From Atriophallophorus winterbourni (taxonomy: Eukaryota; Platyhelminthes; Trematoda; Plagiorchiida; Microphallidae): DNA of 64,000 nt. This document shows, in pieces, positions 32,803-47,800 of the stretch. The stretch's first letter is position 1. Every line of letters starts with the position of its first letter. The notes under the pieces are model-generated. The model worked only from the letters and a program-made list of their open reading frames with translations, did not search any database and was not told the DNA's origin. The position numbers were made by a program, and so were the translations under genes. The stretch is taken from NCBI GenBank assembly GCA_013407085.1, contig JACCGJ010010473.1, positions 209,688 to 273,687 on the forward strand, in the 5' to 3' direction.

Positions 32803-35800
32803 GTGAGCCTACTGAATAAAATCACTATTTGTTGTTCCACATATGTTATAATTATGTAATTTGAAACATTTATGTTACAAGATCAATCTTTGTTAACTCT
32901 ACATTATTCACTTGATTGAGTTTGGGTAAAACATAGGGATGCAACAACACCAAACCAGTAGCTGCTGTTTAGTGCCTTTCTTTACAGTTGAGTCACAATC
33001 ATTTCGCGTCACTTCTCTACGCTCTTGGTAGATCTTTTTCAATGATCCTCTAGATTTTCCTGCCAATTTTGCACATTTTCAGTGATTTCTCAGAGACATC
33101 GTCGGCTGATTTGCGTAGAGTTTACCCTCTTGACGCGGTAGGTATATGGGACAACGCCATTCATTCATATCTAAATATTAAGAATCAATAATCAAGATTT
33201 TATGGTGAAAAAAGCAATCGCTCTACATGCACCATTGGATGACATCTATAACAATAAAGAGGATGCCATCAAAATTTAATTGAGATGTTTCGCTCATATG
33301 GGGTCAATATACAAGGCCGATGGTGCGTTGCTCTTTGATGTAAGGATCCACTTTCGATTTGAAATCACGGATCGTAGGAGCGCTCACAATATCATGTGAT
33401 AGTGAATTCCGCAAATACGCACCGAGTAAAAATGACGTCTTCAATCGAGTCTTGATTGCGGCATAACGAGACAACTTGAATGACTCCGAGTATTATTAGG
33501 GGAACTGACTTTTATCAACTCGTTTTTCAAAGCCGTTTCTCGTTGTACTAACCTTATGCACCAATTTTCGCCATCCTTCAAAGTTTTCAAGTCTCACCAA
33601 AACTAATTTTGCTGTGCTCGTTTGATAATGTTAAAAAACAGGAAACAGAAATTAATGTGTAACTGCAAGTAAATTCAGTAAATACATTGATTTCAAGTTT
33701 TCCGAAAGCGGTTCTGTTTTACAAAAACGGCGAACTCTATGAGTATGATTATATTTTCAATCTTTCTTCTTATTTTTGATTTGATCAAACATATTTCTAT
33801 CAGGAAGCGTTCATACAACACATTGAAAGCTAACGCTAGTATCATGTTAAACAGCAGATCCCTATTGGCTTCTTGTTTTGATGTCAGATTAAAAATGACG
33901 GCATGGAATATTTACAACTTTTCTAACGTTCACAAACTCCCCCAAAATAAACTGGCTGATTTGCCCTGAGGACGGTAAACGGCCATATTTCGGTATCAGA
34001 GTGGATTCAAACAGCACAGTACATTGCGACTACGTATAGATTCAAAATAATTATACTTTAATCCTCGATTAATATGATTTTAATGTCACCAAGTATTAAG
34101 TAAAATGATAACGCAGAGAGCTTCTTAAATGCTGGTTTATTTCGAAATTGTTCAAGCTAACGACGACAAACCAATCACGCCTCCGCGCTGACGCATAACC
34201 TCCGTTTACTCATGCATGTCTGAGCTGTGAGTACATGCGAATGTGTTTCAATTTTGAACACGTTCAATCCTGAACGTAGGAAACGCTACATAAATCAAGA
34301 TATTAGGTATGACAGTCGCGGGAACGCGAGAATTGTATCAGAATATTCACAAATACTTTAATTAGTACCATCGTTGTACACGCGTTCGGATATTGACGAA
34401 AGTGTACCCAAGTTGGAGCCGATTTCGTGACAAATTATCAACGTACGTTGATCTGTTTCCTACGAGCCTTGGAACATGTGTTTGTTTAAATACACGCTTT
34501 CGTGTGAGTATTTAGCAGCGTTTGTTGATAATACTGACGGGTCATTACTCAGATTCATGCAATTGAAGAATGTGTGCCATTTAATAGCGTTTTGGTTCAT
34601 GAGGCTATTCAAGTTAAACTGTTTAACATTTTATTGTCTTATTCCAAAGGACACTGGTTCAAAATCAACTGATGTTTCTTCGTTCTCACTGACTTAAGAT
34701 TCAGTGAGTACGATATTTATTATTTTATTATTAAACTATATTTTTTATACCACAGTAGATATTGTTTCAACTTTTTTATGTTTTCGCTATGCCCTACGTT
34801 CTCTAAAGCTAACATATATTGAAGGATACCCAATCTCAAAATAGATTGTGAATGCCTTTGTTGGCACTAATAAATCAGCCTTTCAATGGAGGGGAAAAAG
34901 TTTCAAATAATGTTTAGCTGTTTAAAAATGTAAGCCACTTACACTTGAAAATCAATCTCGGGCTGTTTTCAGTACTAAGTTATGGATGGTATGATGAGTT
35001 GCAATCAACCTTTCCACAATAGATAAGTGAAAACAATTTTTAATTTAACCTAATGTTAAACAGATTTATTGAAAAAAGAAACATGGTGTTTAAAAACAGA
35101 ATCACTATTTGATTGCCGTTTATGAGCTGAAGGCGATTATAAACGACCAATGTATTATATTGCTCGCGCCTTCCCACCCTGAGAACAACCGCTTTCTGAT
35201 TGTTTGATTTAGTGAGATTGACACAGTGAGTTTCGTTTTAGTAATTTCACATTCTATGTGAGCCATTTTGCTAACTAAATAGTGCAATATAAATAATCTA
35301 CATACTTTTAACGCGCCACTTGAATTTTTTCGTGTGAATCAAAGGTGTCTCATTTCTCGCTCTCCCTTTAGACCGCATTTCCAACCGTTTTGTCAATCGT
35401 GGTGCACGTCATTAGATATGAGTCAGTATAATAGACACCGCTACAGTGTAAAAAATGCTACAGGTGGATTGCACCGATTGAAACCAACCGAATGATTGGT
35501 CTGTATTTCAGGTCAATAACAAAGCTTGTTTCGAGGCGAAACACATACTCTGATATCTAACGAACCCAACACTGATCAGATTGGTTCCACTTAACAGAAC
35601 ACCAAAATTCGAAATGTTACCTAATATGAAACGGAAGACTTAGATATAAGTGTCATGCACATGTATCGCAGTATATGCCATCCCGTTTAAAACAATTATT
35701 TTAAACGAATAAGCTGAGCAGCAGTGACATCAGTTTATCGTTCACAAACGACTTGAACTTTACAATAGTATAGTACTTCCAAAATTCATGCGAATTTAAA

Positions 35801-38800
35801 AATAATTCTTTTTAGTAATTGTTGCTTAATGTCGCAGTTTCCTAGCCGGTTTTGAAATTATCCAGCGGTTAAGTCATGCGCTGTTCAATCTGAATATTTG
35901 TATGCGAGACCATCCAATATACTCAAGGATTAATGTATTATGTATCGTTAAAATAATTGCAATCGGTGCTAATGTAATCAATAATAAGCAAATCCGTACT
36001 GGCATTTTTGACATTAGGAGGCTAAAAAAATTGTGAGTATTGTTTGGCTGCAATTTCTGAGTAGTAGCTACGTGTGACACTGGTAATAGAAAACTTTTGT
36101 ACCAATGTGCTGACGCTGACAAATTCAGGCAAAATCACTTGTACGTAAAGTTTTTGTCAAGTCGAAACCTTAGTAATTATTATCACGTTCGAAAGCTGAA
36201 TACAGTACACTATTACAAATGTCCGTTTAATTTAATTTTCCACTTTGTAAACACTGATGTTGTTTGGCCTGCAAGCATGATATCCAACTTAGATTCACGT
36301 ACAACATGTCTTAATTTGTTATTGCGACTTGACATGTATGTTTACACCTACAATATGCTTTGCAACAAAGTTAGTGACAATATGCTGACATTGTTTTAGG
36401 AGTCAACTGCGCGCATCCTGATCCGTGCGACAACAATCCGTGTGAAAATGGTGGAAGGTGTACTTCGAACATTCTCGGGGAATTTCGTTGCAGCTGCTCA
36501 ACGTGGTACGAAGGAGAACGATGCCACATGGTTAGCGAAACCAGGTTTAAAATTTTCATTATTTATAATAAGCTCTATTTTTCTGTTCAAGTACAGATCA
36601 ATTGTACAATTTTTTAGTTGAAGACAGTAGACGGTATTTGGTTTTGGTAAAATATTCAAGATGATGGATAAAATCTGTTCATTTAAATCAATGCTCCTTT
36701 TGCATTAGACTGGATGAAGTATTTTCAATACTTCAAGTTTTATATAATTCAATTTGGTGGTCAATTTTGCCAAAACATACATACCTGTATAATGTATATA
36801 ATAGATTCTTAATATTTAGATTTTTATTGTCAATAGAATAAAAACAATAAACTATTTGCAACATCAAATACTGATGTTAAATGCGAAATTTAATTTAATC
36901 GGTTAGAGCGATGAGCTTTCGTTTATGAAAAGTTTTCTTTTATTGGCCAAAGTCCTTGACCAATAGACCGTATCACCTCCCATCATCACTGCTGAAAACT
37001 GTCAGCTTGAACCAATAAATAATTTCAACCTTTGGAGATAGCTTCTTGCTAAACACGGAGATTGATAAGCGGAATGGCACGGAACATGCTATGTTGTCCT
37101 TATTAAACTATCAGGTCTGCTGAAATCTCAAATTGACTGCGAAGACAAAGATTATCGTATACAGTGCGTGCGTAATAAACGCTTTATTGTACGGTAATCA
37201 AACCTGAACAATCCACGCAATCTAAATACTTTACATTTAAGAATCATCTACCTTACCTTGAACAAATCGTGGATAGAAAATAACACGTGTTGAGTTCTAA
37301 ATCATTTTAAGCCTGGTCTACAGAGTATGTTCACCCTACTACGACAGCGCAGCATACGCTGTCTGGGTCGTTCGTCGGTAATGGGAAGTGGTAATAATCC
37401 GAAAGATCTAATCTATGGTGAGTTGTAATCAAGAAGTCGACCATTTGCAGACCGCACTTTTGGTACAAAGTCGTTTGCAAACCAAATATGAAACATATTG
37501 ACATTAACTCTACGTGTTCGTTAGAACTTACTCTTGACCGCTCACTTTGAAGGTACTTTGTACAGCGTCGTCTGCAGGCTGAGAAAGAGCAGATACTACT
37601 ATCGACTGCTAATCGCAGATCTCACCATCAACGTGCAACAGTCGTCGTTCGTCCGAGTACTGCCTATCGCTGTGAGTGCTGCAGAAGAGGTTGTTCCTTC
37701 CGAATCGAACTGTTTTGTCATTCGAAAAGCTGTGGTGCATGAAAAATAATCCGCATGTAATGTACATCCAGAAGGCCAACAAAACACAACAATATATTCT
37801 AAAATAGGGTCGATTCAGTTTTATCTTAATCTTTAGCTATTTATGTTTTCGTCATTGAACATCCATTTAAGCATTGAAGGCTGAATTTTGTTTGATCAAT
37901 GACTATCAGATTACACGGTTTCGAGGTTGTCATATTCAGAGTGGTTTTGAGGATACGCCCCCTTGTCCAAAAATGCTCTAATAGTTTGCCTCTCATATAG
38001 CCAATGATAACCCAGTTCAGATCCTGACCTGCACGCGTGATCATGTGTGCTTAAGCGAAATCGCTTCTACTGGCAGGTGGAGCGACGAAGGTACGTAACT
38101 GTCGTATAGAAACCAGCTTGTTTCGAGCAGCTGCAGCTAGTAAGTCCGGGAATTCGGTCGAGCTAGTGGAAGAAAAATCTTGATATCAAATCTTTATGCC
38201 TTGTGGCTATATCCAATAATGTAAAAAGCCTCGGGAGACAACCTTGAAGAAAAATCCTGGAGCCGGATTACAGTTAGGCAGTTCGACGTTCCATTCGACT
38301 CCGTCCTGTCAAATTCTGCAGAGACATCGCTGTTCAAATGTATGCACTCAGCTATTCTTGTTTTTCAACGGCATAGAAGAGAAGGAGCACTTGCTGAATG
38401 GGTAACAGGTAGTTAACCACATTAAAATGCATAGGCGTACATCAAACCATTCACAGGCATCGTAAGCTATCAACACTCTTAGATAATCAACCTAAGTCAC
38501 GCAGGTATTTATTAGGTAATCAAGTAGATGAGTTTGATGGAGGTGAAAGTTGAGGAAAATTAATTGATTTATTCACGTTCATAATTGCAACTCGTCACGC
38601 ATATATTTTAAGAGCGCCACAGAAATTGTGTTCATATCAAAAGCATTGTGCACTCCACGTCTTGCGCACAGCAGATTTATTGAAGAAAAAATAACCCAAT
38701 CTATTACAACAATCAGATAAAAAAGATTTTACAAATTATTTTTTGTCTATTGTTTCTACATCGGAATACCGTTCGGTAAGCACTAGACGAGACCTTGACC

Positions 38801-41800
38801 TAACGCGAGGATAATTAGCATATACACTCTGGTCTACTGGACCTTCCAACTTTGTGACAGTGATCGGCCAGCTTGTCTAGCTGCATTCTATTCATTGGCA
38901 AAAGCATTAACAAGTAGCAAAATTTGACTGAGTTGGAAGTTTTGATTTTATAGGGAACCAATGAATCGCCACTTTTCACACGCTGGTTTCCGTAAGACGA
39001 GGAATGCAGATTCTTGTCTTATGGAAAAATGAAAGCTCACTTTTTGCATTATTGACAGATTTAAAACTAGTTTGGCATTAATTTTTTTATTAATATGTGG
39101 TTTTTATTTCTACAATTCAAATTATTAATTGCAAATTTACTTTTATTCAAGTCGTGGCTACTTTGGGACGCTCACTTTGCTCCTATTAAACCTAACAATG
39201 ATCATGTGCAGCAAACATTCTTCATACAAAAAGTCGGGATTCTTTTGAATATGGTTACTACAACCAATCTGTTCAGTCACATGAGCCCACACTCATGTAG
39301 ACCATGAACAAAAAATTGCATGCGAATGCTGATCCTACTGCTCCTAACAGATGAGAGCAAACAGCATGAAAACGGGCGCGGGGTGTGTGTGATAGAACTG
39401 CATGCAAATGAGCTATTTGTTGAAGGTATTCTTTTATTTGATAATTCAAACAATGTTTATTTAATTGAATATAGTTATAAGTTATATTTAGTGGTGTTAT
39501 TGCTGTATAATATTTACTACTCGAGGGAATTACTTCAGGAGTTATACCACAAAAGATTAACATGATTGAATCAATTCAGAAATTTGCAATAATCAGCTTT
39601 AATTAGATAACAGTTTGCGTAGTAGCAAAAATGACTATGTTTCGCGTTAGGATTCAGACTATGTTCAACGGGTGCTTACAAACAATCTGCAGCTAAAAAA
39701 CGGTCAAATTTATAAATTTGTGCATAGAAAATAAATTCACGGTAATTCAAGGTAATTCAAGGTAATTCAAGGTTTTTAATGGTCTAAAAAGCAACAAGCT
39801 TAACAACAACCATAGGATGGTAAAAATTGAAATTTAAGTGTATAAACAATATATGAACATAGATTTACAGTATATAAGTGTTCTGGAAACAATAATGCAA
39901 TAAAAATCCGTCTAATTTCGTTTTAAACTCATGCAAGCTAGTGGCGTGAGCAACGGTTGAAGGTAAACTGTTCCAAGTAAAACAGACACGGACAGAGTAA
40001 AAATACCTTCTACAGTTCAGGCGGGAATGGGGTACGACCAGCACATATTCATGGGTCCGATAATTCCTCGTATCCCTTCGCGTGAATAAATCCTGTAAGG
40101 GATGGTTCGGGGTATGAAAAGTTTTGTAAAGTAAGATAAGGTCTCCTCTGATTCGTCGATAGGGAAAATCGAACAGATTCAGTTGAGCTATCCTTTCTTT
40201 ATATGGTTTGTTTCGGATGCTGAGAACTAGTTTCGTTGAGCGGTGATAGATTCGCTGCATAAGTTCCACATCCCTCTTGAGCCACGGAGACCATGACTGC
40301 ACACCGTATTCCATGACTGGTCTCAAGTATGTATTCATGATCCTTGGGAATATCTTGGGCGAAAATTTCCCAAATACACGTTTGAGTAGATTTAGAACAC
40401 GTGTTGCTTTTTTAAAGGCACTGTTAGTTTGAAGTGATGTTTTTAAACTGGAGCATATCCAGACACCCAAATCTTTTTCTTCACTGCAATTTTCAAGGAA
40501 TGCGAACTATGTGATTTGGTGAAATATATCGAATACCCAACATATCACGATCCTGCATTTGTTGAAGTAAACGCAGTGTTGTTCTTCAAGACCAGAGTGA
40601 AGTGTATCACGATCCGTTTGTATAGCAGCCAGTTTCTGGACTAACGAATGCTGCGCCAAATCTTTATGTCGGTGTCCGCAAATAACGAACTGTTAATCGG
40701 CAATTCCGGTATTTCATTGACATAAATCAGAAAGAGGATCGGACCAAGGACTGAGCCTGGGGAAACTCCGCTAGTTGCTGCAATTGGTTTGGATAATGCA
40801 CCATCAACACGTACCTGGTTAGTGCGATTTGTTAGGTAGTCATTTAGCCAATTCAGCAACTTCCCAGTGATACCAAGCCTTTCAAGCTTCTGCAGTAGTA
40901 GAGAATGGTCAACACGATCGAATGCTTTTGAAATATCCAAGTAGCACGCGTGTATTGCTTGTCCTTTATCTACCGATTTAGTCCAATCATCTAGCGTTAC
41001 CAGTAAATTAGACAAACAGGAATAATTTCGTCTGAATCCATGCTGGTTCCTCGAAAGCAACTGATTATTCTCGAAGTGTTTCATTAGATCGTCAACAATG
41101 AGTCGCTCAAGTATTTTTGAAATCACTGGTAACAGAGTACCGGGTCGGTAATTGGAAACATCGGAGCGATTTCCACCTTTGTAAATTGGAGAAATTATTC
41201 CTCGTTTCCAATCTGTAGGAATCACTCCACTTGCCAGTGTTTGCTCGAACAAGTAAGTGAGTTGTTTGTATAGCAAATTGCTTCAATATTTTCGGGGTTA
41301 TTCCGTCGGCCCCAGGAGACTTTCCGGTTTTAAGATTAAATAAACCTTGGAGGACGCGTTTCTCAGTGACACTTATTTCACTTAGGGCAACCGTGTTTGA
41401 AAGTGTTGGATTAGGGCTGTTTATTGCATGTTGTATCGGGTTGAATACCAATGAATAAAACGTGGCTAAAGCATCAGCAGTTTCTGCTGCAGTTGTTGTT
41501 GGTCCAGCTGATGTGTTCACGGACGCTACCCCAGGTTTTACCTTAGCTTGATCGTTAACCATACGATATAGTATTTTGGGGTTTCGCTCCATCATGCTTG
41601 ATATCACTTCTTGGAAGCACAACTTGTCTTGAATGACAAATTTGCTTACTTTGTTCCGCAGTAAACGGAATGTTTCCCAGGTCTCGGATGATGGGTTTTG
41701 CCGATGGTGTCGCCAAGCAATGTTTCGTATCGTTAACCACTTACGAGTTCGGCTTCTTAATTTAAATTCAAAGTTTTTTCTTGAGTTCCTGAGGACAAAT

Positions 41801-44800
41801 TCGGAGTTCACTTCGATTGAACTTTTGAGATTAGATATTAGCCATATCCAAAAGTCATGTACGTTGCTGGTTTCCGGTTGGCAGTTAAACGTGTTTTTCA
41901 GAGCATCACTCAACGCCATAGTGTTGATCCGCCTAACTCTTTTACGGGCATCATTTTTTCTTACAGCTTCAAACAGATAGTCAAACTGGATGACGACGTG
42001 ATCACTTAGTCCCAGTGGACTTTCGTAAGCAACGTTATCAATGTCATGTTCATTGCTTGTCAGAACGAGATCTAAGAGTGATGGTAAATCGTTTCCGCGG
42101 TATCGGGTATTACATGTAATGTGGTTATAAAGAGGAATATCGTCAAACAACTCACTGAATGCGCGCTTGAGGGAGTGTTCTGGGTAAATGGTGCTGCTCT
42201 GCAGATTCGGTAAATTGAAGTCACCCATAATCAAAAATCCACAAGTGTATCTGGAAGTAACCATGCGAATTTTATCCAGTAGGGCCAGATTGTAAGTTTC
42301 CTGTGCAGACGGTGGGCGATATACTACTCCTAAAACACAGTCTTCGCCGTTAGCTAGTCTGATTGAGCACCAGAGTGTATCCAGTAACACGATGTCTGGA
42401 TCCGTAATCTCACGGCACAGAAGGTTTTGGCTATAATACAAAGCTACTCCTCCTCCTCTGGTTTCACGGTCATGACGAATAAGTGACATTCCTGGTAATT
42501 CTAGTTCACTATTTGTTTGGTGAGTCTGTAGCCACGTTTCCGTTAAGGCGATGATGTCTGGTGAACATCTCAGAAAAACTGCACGCAGTTCACCGATTTT
42601 GTGTCCGAGACATTGTGCGTTGGTGTAGATGCATTTCATAGTTGTTGTTATTAGGAACAAAGAAACTTTTATTATGATAATTTTTCTGTCTGGTTATAGA
42701 AACGATAACAAAATATGCATCATATTCAACTTTAAATCTTCAATAGAAAAGTAGCGAATATGACCTAGTTTCGAACTGCCTAAGTATAATGACCACAAAA
42801 GAGCATACGTATTATAATACAGTCAAAGTGACGATGAGTAACGTAGGACACTTATGGTTTGGCAAGCATTGCATAATCATCATTTAGTTAAATTGATTCG
42901 CAGCAACGTGAGAAAATGTGGAATTTTGTTTATGTGGAAGCGGTGGCGTTAAATCCATTGAACAAATAGCTTGCCAGAGATTAAGATAATTCGAGAATGA
43001 ACCTGTAGTAATAAACGAAAAATATGTGCATATCATTTGCTAAAGTAGATTTAGCTACCTTTTGGCTTCAGTCGCAGAAGGTTCATCTGATCAATTGTGC
43101 GGGTCAGAACAGGAACAAGACTTAGTAGAATTCAACGAATCTCATCTGGTTAACCTTAACGCTATGAAGACTGTAATAAGCCTAACGTGGTGTCTTCAAA
43201 ATAGAACTTCAGGAGAAAGTTTATTGTCGCTCACACGAATATGTTTCACTGAATATTGTGGAAGCTGAATGGTAATTGGAACAGCTTCTGTAAGCTGTTT
43301 TAAGTGAGAAGATCTAAGAGATTTTGGTATGGCAGCATTCACTCCAATGAAATATATGCGGCAAACCCAAATTAATTCTCTATAAAACGAGTATACAAAT
43401 CAATGATTTGGCTCTGTATCCGTTGATTGCTTCACAATTAAAACAACAATCTTCATTTTCCACAGGAGATTAACCCTTGTGAACCAGACAGTCCTTGTAT
43501 CGGTCCCGGAGCTTCTTGCCATGTTATTCGTCAATCTGGAAAGATCATCAGCTTTAACTGCTCGTGTAGCTCCGGTTATCAAGGTCGATTTTGCGATTTG
43601 AAATTCAATCACTGTACGGATGACTACTGTGAGAATGGCGGAACATGCGTGGATCAGGGTTCTAGCTTGATTTGCGTTTGCCCAGTAGGTAAGCTCATTG
43701 CAAAAAATATCATTTTCACTGCTGAATCGAACAGGAAGTGTGTAATCTATTTTGATCAAAAATATAATGGGGTAATTAGTAAATTGTAGAGACTACCTGT
43801 CATGCGAAGTGGAGTTGGAACTGAACGAAGCATGGGTTGATAAAAAAAGATAAACGTGTTTTATTCGTGTGAAATTGTATCGCTATATCTTGAAGTTCTG
43901 ACATACTCAGCTCTTAGAATGTACTAACAGAATTGTACCGTTCCAACTCAAAGAATTGGGTCAGTGTGGCTGCAAAACATTTCTAATGAAGCGACACAAT
44001 TAATGGGAATGAACATATCTTTGCATGCTCCTGTAATTATATTTCAATAGCGTGATTACATTCAGTGATGAATATTTTTTTACGATCTGTAACCAAAACT
44101 ATTCGTAATTCGATAAACTTTAGTTGAAGATGACGCATAAAGCTTGATATCAATGTATTGAATAATTTGTTATACAGATTATGTGTTCCACTGAGGCCAA
44201 TTCAATGTAGCCTACAAAGAATTACACTCTTCAATTCTTCTCGTGCAAAATGTTACTCAGTCCAAACAATCTGCTTTCAAATTGGTCTCAGCCAAGAGCT
44301 CATTGTAAATGGCAGAACAATAGAAGCATAAAAGAACGTTATTGTAAAAATACACTCAGTAGTGCCGTTTTAGGTAATGTAAAATTCATTTTGAAGTTTA
44401 CCAATTTAATTTGGATATCAATCGGATCATGGATACTATACAAATTGAATTGATTACCGAATATTGCATTTTTGTTGCGGGGAATATCAATCGCTTTTAT
44501 AATTTACAGGCTTTGGTGGCGAAAAGTGTCAAGAAAAATACATTGGACATTTTCCTGTCAGTCCAACTAACCCGAAGAACCTCTTACCGCTAAACGAATA
44601 TGAAAACTGTACATTACAAGGATGTTTCGAACATATGCATGGAGATGGAATCTGTCATTCGAACTGTGTATTGCACGGATGTGGTGGAGTATTGGAAGTC
44701 AGCGATTGCCAGAGTTGGATGAAATGTTTGGAAACGGTCGGTTTTGCCGGCGTCAATTGTCCTGAGTCATTTCAAAATGGGAGATGCGACAGTATTTGCA

Positions 44801-47800
44801 ATATACAAGAGTGTCATTTCGATGGATTTGATTGTGATTCACATGGGTAAGGTTGAAATTGTGAAAAGTAAAGAAAATTTGAACTCATACCTATATTTCC
44901 TCTTACAATATATTATACTGGCTTGCAGAATTATTACACTAAGTACATTTACTGTTTTCAACAATAACGCATTCCAAATAACTCTAACGGAAATTTAATT
45001 ATCATTATTTTCTGTCTGAAAAATTTCACTGATCAACCTAACTAAATTTCTCAAGTTCTAAATCTAACGGTAACATGTAACGTAAAAACGACTGTGTGAA
45101 AATTCGGATCACTTTCAATTCGCGCCAAATATTTTTTGACTTGTTCAGCTGAGAGAAAATTGAATTTTCACTGCATGTTAACTTGTTCTGAAACTCAATA
45201 TATATGAACAGATTGATTGCTAATATTTTACCATAGTTACTGCAGCGGCTATGTTTTGCTGGAAACTTTCCACAAAGCTACGTAAATAGCTATTATAATC
45301 ATATAAATAACAATTTTGGGCTAGTAATGTTCATCTTGTTGATGTGCTCTACCGAAAACTCTTCTATTTCTGCGTTGAATAATTATTTTTCTGTCGAAAA
45401 CGCGCTTAGCTTTTTCACAACTCGGTAAGGAATTGATTACAAAAATACTCAGATCCTCTTGAACATGAAGCTGACAATTTATTTTCATAATTTTCTAATT
45501 TATTTTCCCTCTATTCTTATTCACATATATTTAGGATTAACAATTTCATTAAATCAGCTTAAATGTGCCGCTTCCTGCGATCAAAATTGATTTTGGTCCC
45601 TTTAGAAATGTTTCGTTTACATATCTTCAGGAATATGTGTTTGCGAAGTGAGTACTGTCAATCTGTCTACGGCGATGGTATTTGCCAAACAGAATGTGCT
45701 TTGAGTTCTTGTGGATTTGACGGAGGAGATTGTCTCAGTGAAGATGCGTTGGATCACAGTAATTTGCTAGAAGGAGAAACGAAGCTGAACGTTTTGGTGT
45801 TGAATGTGTCCTCAGAAATATTTCACCGAAATCGCGGAAGATTTCTTGGAACATTGGGAACAATCATACACTCGTTAGTTCGTATATGGCAAGACCCTGG
45901 AACAGGAAACGAGGTTGTGGTTGAACTCTCGGACAACAAAGGTTTAGGTGTAAGCTCCTTTTATCAATTTAAAATGATAAATTCAACCTGTGTCTATTAT
46001 CTTTTAAGCATTACACGTTGGTTTGTAGGTTGTTATTGCCACATATTTCAACAAGACAGAATGCAACAAATCACAATGCGAATCAGAGGGTTTTCAAAAG
46101 TTGAACGCAACACAACTGGCTGAATTTCTCCGAGCGGGGATAACTTCGAAACAAAACGACTTGCCGATGGCCTTAAAGCGAATATTTCCTCTGAACGATG
46201 CGAAAGAGCTTAACATGCTTACGTTGGACGAGCAAAAGGATAGCAAACCCGAATTAAAACGAGAGGAGATCCAAGCACTTTATGTTTGCTTATGCTTGCT
46301 CGGTGCGAGTAAGTTGATGAGAATATTTGCATTTTATCAAAAGTCAAATGGAATCCAACTGATGGCTAAGCTTTCCTCGATGCAGATGGAAAAGTGTACT
46401 ATGCTTCAATGAATATTTCTACAGTACCAACAAGCTGCGTACAATAATTATCGAAGTTTTTGTGTAAATCGCATCGCCGCACTGCAATGGTGTGCAAATA
46501 ATGTATTTGTGTATTTTAGGATTTACAACATGATGGCTATCTAACATAATTTTGTTCATCAACGCTTCAAAGTTACCGCAGAACTCAAGTCCTAACTATT
46601 TAGTTGTAACAATGAATATGTTACATTTTGTGCATTACAAAACTCAATCCAGTTTCCATTTATTCGCAAAGTGGACCAGTGGTATTCGCGGAAATACGGA
46701 CGGTCCAGATTCGAGAGGCCGCACGGTTGCGCAAAGTGAAATATGCTAAACCCAGATTCCCATAATCTTGTGTAAAATGCGAACTTAAACTTGCTGAAAA
46801 ATAACTGGGTAGCATCTAATTCAGCTAGTCAAATCCTATCGCGTATAAAGTTTCTTGCTAAAGAAATCCTAGATGAGCTCCAGTTCAACGGAAACAACGA
46901 TCTGGTAAGTAATAAAAAAGAGCGTGCTATAAGCAGTAACCGTGAAAATTATTGCAAGCATAAGCATTGCACGTTACAATACACGGTAGGATACTTAAAA
47001 GATAAGGTGGAATAATGGTTGAACATCCACTTTCCGTTTAGGCCAATGTTGAAAAATGTATGTTATATTAAAACAGGGCCCGACGAAGAAACAACTTTTA
47101 TGGAGAATTCGTACAATAAATTTCCGTATTCAATATTTTAGAGTGATTTCATATCAGGCGCTAGAACTGAACAACAAGATCCTTCACTTCTCTCATTTAT
47201 TCGAATGCATGCCCGATTGTTATAAATAAGTACAAAAGCTTTGCACCTTATCCAGTGGTAAACCATTCAACGTCTACAGATTCGTATTAATGCATAAAGT
47301 ACTAAAAACGGAAATTACAGGCGATAGACTTTTGCTAAACTTAAATTCGGAAACTAAATGAAAAATATAAAAATATATTGGTTCTTTCATTCCATGATCA
47401 ATCTTTGTGAAGATTCTGCAATTAGAATTCAGCAATGAAGTTTATCCACGAAAATGTTGTGAAATATTCAGTGCACGTATGTTTAATCAGCACAACTTTC
47501 TCATCGTGAAATTAATGTAAAACGTAGCTTGCAATGACTGTAGATTGGCATCATACTTACAAAACACCACTTCGTTTTCAATTTCAGTAATTTTGCTCCT
47601 CGTGCTTTGGCTAGTGTTGCAACCATTGTCAAGGACGTTGAAGAAAGTAAAAACAAAGGGAACTTGGATTCCGCCCATTCCATTTGGTTATCACTCGGGA
47701 AAGCAAATTGCGTTTCCGAAAAACGATTTCTCTGTGAATCCGCTGTTATTCAACTGGTCAGATGTGAGCTCCTTCCAAGCAGGTCGTTTTACCGAGCGAA

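Larger units (their letters stand above)
36531..43465 (+). other. Notch-like gene intron 2 (6.9 kb) with transposon load
   Basis: Holds an RTE-like 3' fragment (37080-37790), a hammerhead-bearing repeat (39230-39420) and an antisense CR1-like LINE (39735-42680). No further EGF-type exon was found between them on the + strand. Confidence 0.7.

Noticed and set aside
36531..36545. Ending the first EGF exon at the CAG|GTTTAA site near 36543 instead of 36530
   Set aside because: It would give phase 2, while the next exon needs phase 0; the 36530 junction keeps EGF spacing and phase.
39741..39770. Three 10-bp direct repeats as a CRISPR-like or regulatory array
   Set aside because: They sit exactly at the 3' end of the CR1-like LINE and are its terminal tandem tail.
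45942..45948. Donors at 45942 or 45948 for the LNR-C exon
   Set aside because: Both break phase with the 46029 exon; the donor GTAAGC at 45950 keeps it and fits the consensus better.
47487..47683. Minus-strand frames across 47487-47683
   Set aside because: Shadows of the membrane-helix/RAM exon of the Notch-like gene on the other strand.
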